From Fimbriimonadales bacterium (GTDB lineage Bacteria > Armatimonadota > Fimbriimonadia > Fimbriimonadales > ATM1): DNA of 64,000 nucleotides. The stretch lies in the NCBI GenBank assembly GCA_026129745.1, contig JAHCHL010000017.1, positions 1-64,000 of the forward strand, given 5' to 3'. Below the pieces are notes generated by a model that saw only the letters and a list, made by a program, of their open reading frames with translations, was not told the origin of the DNA and searched no databases. The translations under genes and the position numbers were made by a program. Shown one piece after another: positions 59,944-64,000 of the stretch; positions within the stretch are counted from its first letter, which is position 1; each line of letters begins with the position of its first letter.

Positions 59944-62688
59944 TCACCTATTGGAAAGCCAGTCGACAATTTCCTGGTATTCCACCCAGCCATCGCGATT
60001 TAGATCGAACTCCCTTGCACGCCACGCGCCAGCTGCGATCATTTCTCGAACTGTCGCTGCCTTCTTTGGTCTTGGAGGAGCGAGCAGCCAGTTTCCAGGT
60101 GGCGCATCGCCAACGAAAAGAAATTGAGTCGATATGAACGTGTAGTCGGGCGTGTCGACAATTCCGTTGGCGCTGAAATCAGAATGCGGCCCGACTTGAC
60201 CGATGAATGTGTTCGCACCGACGTTCTGACCTATCTGCGATGCGAAAACGCCAAAGTCAAGGACATCGATCACGTTGTCGTCGTTGGCGTCGCCGCCAAG
60301 CAATGAGGCAGATCCAGAGTATTGGTTATTCCCAAGATACGTGAGAGTGTTCGTTCTCCAAAGTGTGTGAAGTGGGTCCTTAACCGAAATCACGCTCAAC
60401 GACCCGCCAACTCCACATGGCAGCATTGTGACGATCGCTGTGCCGTTCGCAGGCAGTGGGTTGCTTATTCCGATGCCGTCAGGATCCGTAAAGTCGACAA
60501 GGATGTCGACAACAATTGGAGGATTGCTGCCGCCATTGCTGCCGAGCGTAATCTGCACCCATCGGGTTACGGTCGTGTTGATAGGCAGTTGGACATTGGC
60601 AAGCGTAACATCGACGACAGCTTGCGCAGTGTTCACCTCAAAGCTTCCGATCACCTGGCCTACGTTTCCGGAATCGTCTTCTGCCGAGACGAGGACTGCG
60701 ACGGGACCGCAAGGGGTATTGGAGTCAAGGACAATGTGAGCCCTAAACTCGTTTCCATCTCCAGCATGCATCGACATCTGGATGTCTTCACCGTTGTTGA
60801 TTCCGATGGGCGAAAAGTCGACATGAATCACCGGGTACTTCGCAAGTCCGGAGCCGGTCGACGGATCGGTCACCACAACAGAAAAGTCCAAATTGCCCTG
60901 GACCGCTGTGCCACCAGGTATTAGGTTCGGTCCGCCTTGTGACGCACTCAGCGAACTCAACACTGGCGGCGTGGAATCGACTACGACCACATTTGAATGC
61001 AATCTGTTTGGAATCACGGGCTGGCCGAGGGTGTCTGAGAATCGAGTTGGGATTCCTTGTCCATTTGCAGGATCTATGGAAATCCAAGATGCGCCTTGGG
61101 ATGCCGCAGAGAAGAGCAGGCCGGTCAGCGTTGCGTTAGAAGAAACACCAGGTCCAAATAAATCCACCCCCGATGCAATAGATAGCATCGCCGTAATGGG
61201 ATTGATGATCCAGTTGGTGAAAGGAAGCGTCGTGTACCCACCGGCTGAAAAGATTTGGACGACTGGCGCAACATTCGTCAGGAACGCCTGGAAGCCGAAG
61301 ACGCTCTGAGCGAGATTAGCCATGCCAATGCGATACAGAATGTTGTCGCCGACTTGGCGGTAAGGCTGATCTGAAAACGCATAGAGTGCATTGGCAGGTG
61401 CATCCACGACGAAGTTGCTCATATGAGCGGTCGCCCTGCCACGAATTGGAGTTCCTTCGAAACCGGTGCGGAATCCATGAGGATTCGAGGTCGTTAGGCC
61501 GCTTGCAATCGGACCGAGCGTAAACGAAGTTCCTATTGCCGCTCCATTCATTCGCGTGATCGTCGCTTCCATGTTGCCTGTCACGCCAATCGAGACTGCA
61601 ACTTGAAACTTGGTTGCGAACGTCCCATCTGTCATCCAGGCAAGCTTTGAAGGTGAACTGTCCCAAAGCGAAAATTCGTACGTACCGGAATCGTATGAGA
61701 CACGAACACTTGCATTGCCCGCACCACTTGGCGATTCAAAAACGTAGACAGCAAACTCTGATTCGCCTTCAATGCCTTCTGACCATGTTCCACCCAATTG
61801 GATCTCAAAAGAAAAATTGTTGCCTAATAGGTTTGTCAAAAACGCAGAAGGCGGTTTTAACGCATCGGAGAAGGGTGTATACGTAGCCTCAAGCACATCG
61901 GGAAGAGTAGTGAAGAGCGAGTGTTCGAAGACTCGCTGTCCCGCCCCAAATGGCGACCATTCTGCCGTAGTCGCAAAGGCGGCACCAGCACTCGGCTCAA
62001 GATAGCCCCCGCCCAGATCGACGGGAACAGTTTCGTCCGGAGACGGATCGACTAAGCCTGCAGTGAATGAAGTGTAAACAACTTGCTGCCCCGAAGTGCC
62101 AACTCCCGCTAAGTACACATCCCCGATGTAAGGGTCGGCCACCGTGTTAGTGACTTGGAGCGATGAAAGTACTTGAACCCCATTGAAATAGACATCGATT
62201 CGAAAAACAATTCCCAAGTCGACTCGAACTATCTTAACGGACTTTAAGCCCGCAGATCGCAACGCAAAAGGAAAGCTTGCTTGCTGTCCTGTCTTGTAGT
62301 TCTGCCATGCTACTGCGTAGAAAGGGCCGCTTGCGCCGCAACTGATTGCAAAGCCGTCGCCAGGTATAGGAGATGAATGCTCCGTGAAAACCATCGGACT
62401 GGCAGTGAGACTGTCGATGAAGGTGGTTTCGATAAAGGGTGCCGCTCCTGATCGAAAGCTTCCAACCCCCGACGCAGGAAACAGGGGCGTAAGCTTTTCC
62501 GACCAAGCGATACCAAGGTTTGTCTCGTTGATTGGCACAACCAATTGGTTGCTGCCATTGACGAAGCTCGGCGATGTGGCAAGTATGTTTTGCCAGTCGA
62601 CCCCTTCCCAATTGGTGACAGCGGATTCCGCGCGACCTGCTATCAAGCTAATCGCAACAAGAGCTACACCGACCCGAAAGCAATGCAT
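59944..62688 (-). CDS. Large secreted protein with dockerin-like and EF-hand modules
   Basis: A 914-residue protein with a signal peptide (VGVALVAISLIAGRAESA). Most of it is beta-rich with no catalytic motif I recognise. The C-terminal part (from about 690) is a shared module: a beta domain ending in ISVKDPLHTL, two calcium loops of dockerin type (GGDANDDNVIDVLDFG and SDFSANGIVDTPDYTF), then PKKAATVREMIAAG and a final EF-hand DLNRDGWVEYQEI. The same module ends the next upstream gene. AGGAG precedes the ATG. Its neighbour encodes a cohesin-like protein, suggesting non-covalent surface attachment. Confidence 0.85.
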   Translation of the reverse strand: MHCFRVGVALVAISLIAGRAESAVTNWEGVDWQNILATSPSFVNGSNQLVVPINETNLGIAWSEKLTPLFPASGVGSFRSGAAPFIETTFIDSLTASPMVFTEHSSPIPGDGFAISCGASGPFYAVAWQNYKTGQQASFPFALRSAGLKSVKIVRVDLGIVFRIDVYFNGVQVLSSLQVTNTVADPYIGDVYLAGVGTSGQQVVYTSFTAGLVDPSPDETVPVDLGGGYLEPSAGAAFATTAEWSPFGAGQRVFEHSLFTTLPDVLEATYTPFSDALKPPSAFLTNLLGNNFSFEIQLGGTWSEGIEGESEFAVYVFESPSGAGNASVRVSYDSGTYEFSLWDSSPSKLAWMTDGTFATKFQVAVSIGVTGNMEATITRMNGAAIGTSFTLGPIASGLTTSNPHGFRTGFEGTPIRGRATAHMSNFVVDAPANALYAFSDQPYRQVGDNILYRIGMANLAQSVFGFQAFLTNVAPVVQIFSAGGYTTLPFTNWIINPITAMLSIASGVDLFGPGVSSNATLTGLLFSAASQGASWISIDPANGQGIPTRFSDTLGQPVIPNRLHSNVVVVDSTPPVLSSLSASQGGPNLIPGGTAVQGNLDFSVVVTDPSTGSGLAKYPVIHVDFSPIGINNGEDIQMSMHAGDGNEFRAHIVLDSNTPCGPVAVLVSAEDDSGNVGQVIGSFEVNTAQAVVDVTLANVQLPINTTVTRWVQITLGSNGGSNPPIVVDILVDFTDPDGIGISNPLPANGTAIVTMLPCGVGGSLSVISVKDPLHTLWRTNTLTYLGNNQYSGSASLLGGDANDDNVIDVLDFGVFASQIGQNVGANTFIGQVGPHSDFSANGIVDTPDYTFISTQFLFVGDAPPGNWLLAPPRPKKAATVREMIAAGAWRAREFDLNRDGWVEYQEIVDWLSNR

Positions 62689-62719
62689 CGATCTCTCCTT
62701 TCACAAACACTCTTGAAGT

Positions 62720-62746
62720 GTGCGGGCGGTATAAAACCGCCCGCAC
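62720..62746 (-). terminator. Hairpin between the tandem dockerin-protein genes
   Basis: A perfect 11-bp stem (GTGCGGGCGGT / ACCGCCCGCAC) with a five-base loop lies between the stop of the upstream dockerin gene and the start of the next. The bases after it on the minus strand are not T-rich. It may end the first transcript or set the ratio of the two proteins. Confidence 0.55.
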
Positions 62747-62755
62747 AATGATTGA

Positions 62756-64000
62756 TCAGCGTCCGCCGAACAGAACTCGTTGCAGTTCGTCGTACGTGAT
62801 CCAGCCGTCTCCGTTGAGGTCGTACTTCTCCGCATGAGGAACTCCTGCGCGGATCATTTCCTTAACGGTCGCAGCCTTCTTTGGTTGTCCGGGCATATTG
62901 AGGTAGTTGCCCGGAGGTGAGTCGCCGACCAACAAGAAGTTGATCTGAATGTACGTGTAGTCCGCAGTACCCACGACACCGTCACCACTGAAGTCGAGGT
63001 GCGGACCGAGTTGACCGATGAACGTGTTGGCTCCAGGAGACGTCCCAAAGTTTGCAACCAACAATCCAAAGTCGAGAATGTCGACCAGGTTATCGTTGTT
63101 TGCGTCGCCGCCTTTCAGTAGCATGGGCAGTCCTGTGTACTGATTGTTGCCGCCATTTGTTAGAGCAACAGTCTTTCGCACCGTATGCAACGGGTCCTTT
63201 GCACTGATCAGCGTCAGGCCCGGATCGCATGGGATTCCGTCCAGAGCATCCAGAACGACAGTTGCGTTGCCTGCGGTGAACGAAACGACGCGGTCAATAG
63301 TGATTGGCGGATTGCTTCCTCCAGAGCCGCCGACAACAAACTGCACCCAGCGATTGACGTTAGCACTGATGCCTTCGAGAGTCACGTCGACTGTTACAGT
63401 CGATATGTTCACGTTGATCGGAGTGACTAATGTTGTCGAGTTGCCAGCATCGTCTTCTGCAATCACGATGATCTCAGCAGCGCCGCATGGCGTCGTTGGC
63501 GTGAACAGGTGTTCACCCTTGAAACGATTCGCCGTCCAGGAGTAGACGTCGAGTTCTACGTCTTCAGGACCAGTCCCACTGTTGCCCGTCGGTGCAAAGT
63601 TGAGGATGATTCTCGGTCGACTGGAGAGACCCGAAGGGAATGATCCGAGATCAGCAGCATCGACTTCGATGACTGCATTTCCGAGAATCGCAGGGTTGAC
63701 GAGAATGTTGTTGGCCCCTTGCATCGCGCTGATCAAGGTCACTGTGGGATCGGTTCCATCCACAACGACGATGTTCGAGTCCAGCCTGAGCGGGATCACA
63801 GGGCTGCCGCCCTCATCGCTGAAACGAGTAGGAATACCTCCACCATTGGTAGCGGAAATGCCCAGCATCGTCAGTCCTTCGGGGCCTTGAGTATAGGGGA
63901 CACCGGCGAGGAACCAATGGGATGTCACTCCGGACCCCGGCAACGGAACGCCCGATGCCAAGCTCGCAGGCGTCAAGATTCCTCGTGGATCTCCAAGGTG
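62756..64000 (-). CDS. Dockerin/EF-hand secreted protein, paralogue (5' end outside window)
   Basis: The C-terminal 414 residues of a protein paralogous to the one at 59944-62688; the frame is open to the window edge, so the N-terminus is missing. Shared segments include GIPTRFSDEGGSPVIP and SNIVVVDGTDP, the beta domain ending SAKDPLHTV, calcium loops GGDANNDNLVDILDFG and LDFSGDGVVGTADYTY, and PKKAATVKEMIRAG with EF-hand DLNGDGWITYDEL. It lies 67 bases upstream of its paralogue, separated by a strong hairpin. Confidence 0.85.
   Translation of the reverse strand, partial: HLGDPRGILTPASLASGVPLPGSGVTSHWFLAGVPYTQGPEGLTMLGISATNGGGIPTRFSDEGGSPVIPLRLDSNIVVVDGTDPTVTLISAMQGANNILVNPAILGNAVIEVDAADLGSFPSGLSSRPRIILNFAPTGNSGTGPEDVELDVYSWTANRFKGEHLFTPTTPCGAAEIIVIAEDDAGNSTTLVTPINVNISTVTVDVTLEGISANVNRWVQFVVGGSGGSNPPITIDRVVSFTAGNATVVLDALDGIPCDPGLTLISAKDPLHTVRKTVALTNGGNNQYTGLPMLLKGGDANNDNLVDILDFGLLVANFGTSPGANTFIGQLGPHLDFSGDGVVGTADYTYIQINFLLVGDSPPGNYLNMPGQPKKAATVKEMIRAGVPHAEKYDLNGDGWITYDELQRVLFGGR

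Noticed and set aside
1-64000. tRNA, rRNA, CRISPR arrays and insertion sequences
   Set aside because: I looked for T-loop strings in the intergenic gaps, regularly spaced repeats and transposase motifs and found none.

Overview
The window reads as a chromosome segment of a Gram-negative-type bacterium with a type IV pilus. Three observations make Armatimonadota (Fimbriimonas-like) my best guess: a futalosine-pathway menaquinone gene (mqnD); large secreted proteins ending in dockerin-like LDFG calcium modules beside a PEP-CTERM protein; and a mix of hrcA, trmFO, UPF0182 and rqcH-type genes. This assignment is inference from gene content; no rRNA or tRNA gene is present. Genes are dense, with many start/stop overlaps (ATGA, GTGA, TTGA) that imply translational coupling.

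Layout. 1-1.6 kb: 3' end of lon and a WecG/TagA glycosyltransferase. 1.6-8.1 kb (minus): operon hrcA, ABC-2 permease, UPF0182 giant membrane protein, DUF2993-like protein, four-helix-bundle protein, mqnD. 8.1-14.5 kb (plus): divergent ketol-acid reductoisomerase, rqcH/NFACT, PaaK-like ligase, trmFO and a secreted unknown protein that runs tail-to-tail into a subtilase. 14.4-17.1 kb: subtilase with a structured leader, and a tandem universal stress protein. 17.2-25.5 kb: a PilB/GspE-type ATPase converging on a tight operon (ExeA-like ATPase, helix-turn-helix protein, pilM, pilN, pilO, pilP, pilQ). The operon is preceded by a 600-base non-coding region that can fold into a three-way junction.

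26.1-29.3 kb: a compositionally distinct patch with two tiny coupled beta-domain ORFs, a coiled-coil two-TM protein, a truncated alpha/beta hydrolase and a secreted sialidase. 29.7-31.7 kb: two oligopeptide ABC ATPases without permeases. 31.7-40 kb: a beta-barrel-like ORF broken by an in-frame TGA, dienelactone hydrolase, dicarboxylate symporter, second PaaK-like ligase, dapA, a Tat-signal LanC-like protein with a CCG zinc motif, a GT2 glycosyltransferase and Fpg. 40-46 kb (minus): membrane/lipoprotein operon with DUF4350 and DUF4129 proteins. 46-57 kb: guaA, fasciclin lipoprotein, beta-propeller lipoprotein, pdxS (no pdxT), TPR protein, two-subunit molybdenum hydroxylase, a second symporter, lipoprotein and cupin. 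57.4-64 kb (minus): HAD hydrolase, trpS with a four-cysteine Fe-S-type motif, a cohesin-like PEP-CTERM protein, and two tandem dockerin/EF-hand proteins, the last cut by the window edge.

The most coherent systems are the pilus operon (assembly platform, secretin and motor within 8 kb) and the 59-64 kb surface cluster, where a small PEP-CTERM protein with a cohesin-like domain lies directly downstream of two large dockerin-module proteins. The latter looks like a candidate calcium-dependent cell-surface display system. The Tat-exported LanC-like protein is the most unusual single gene.
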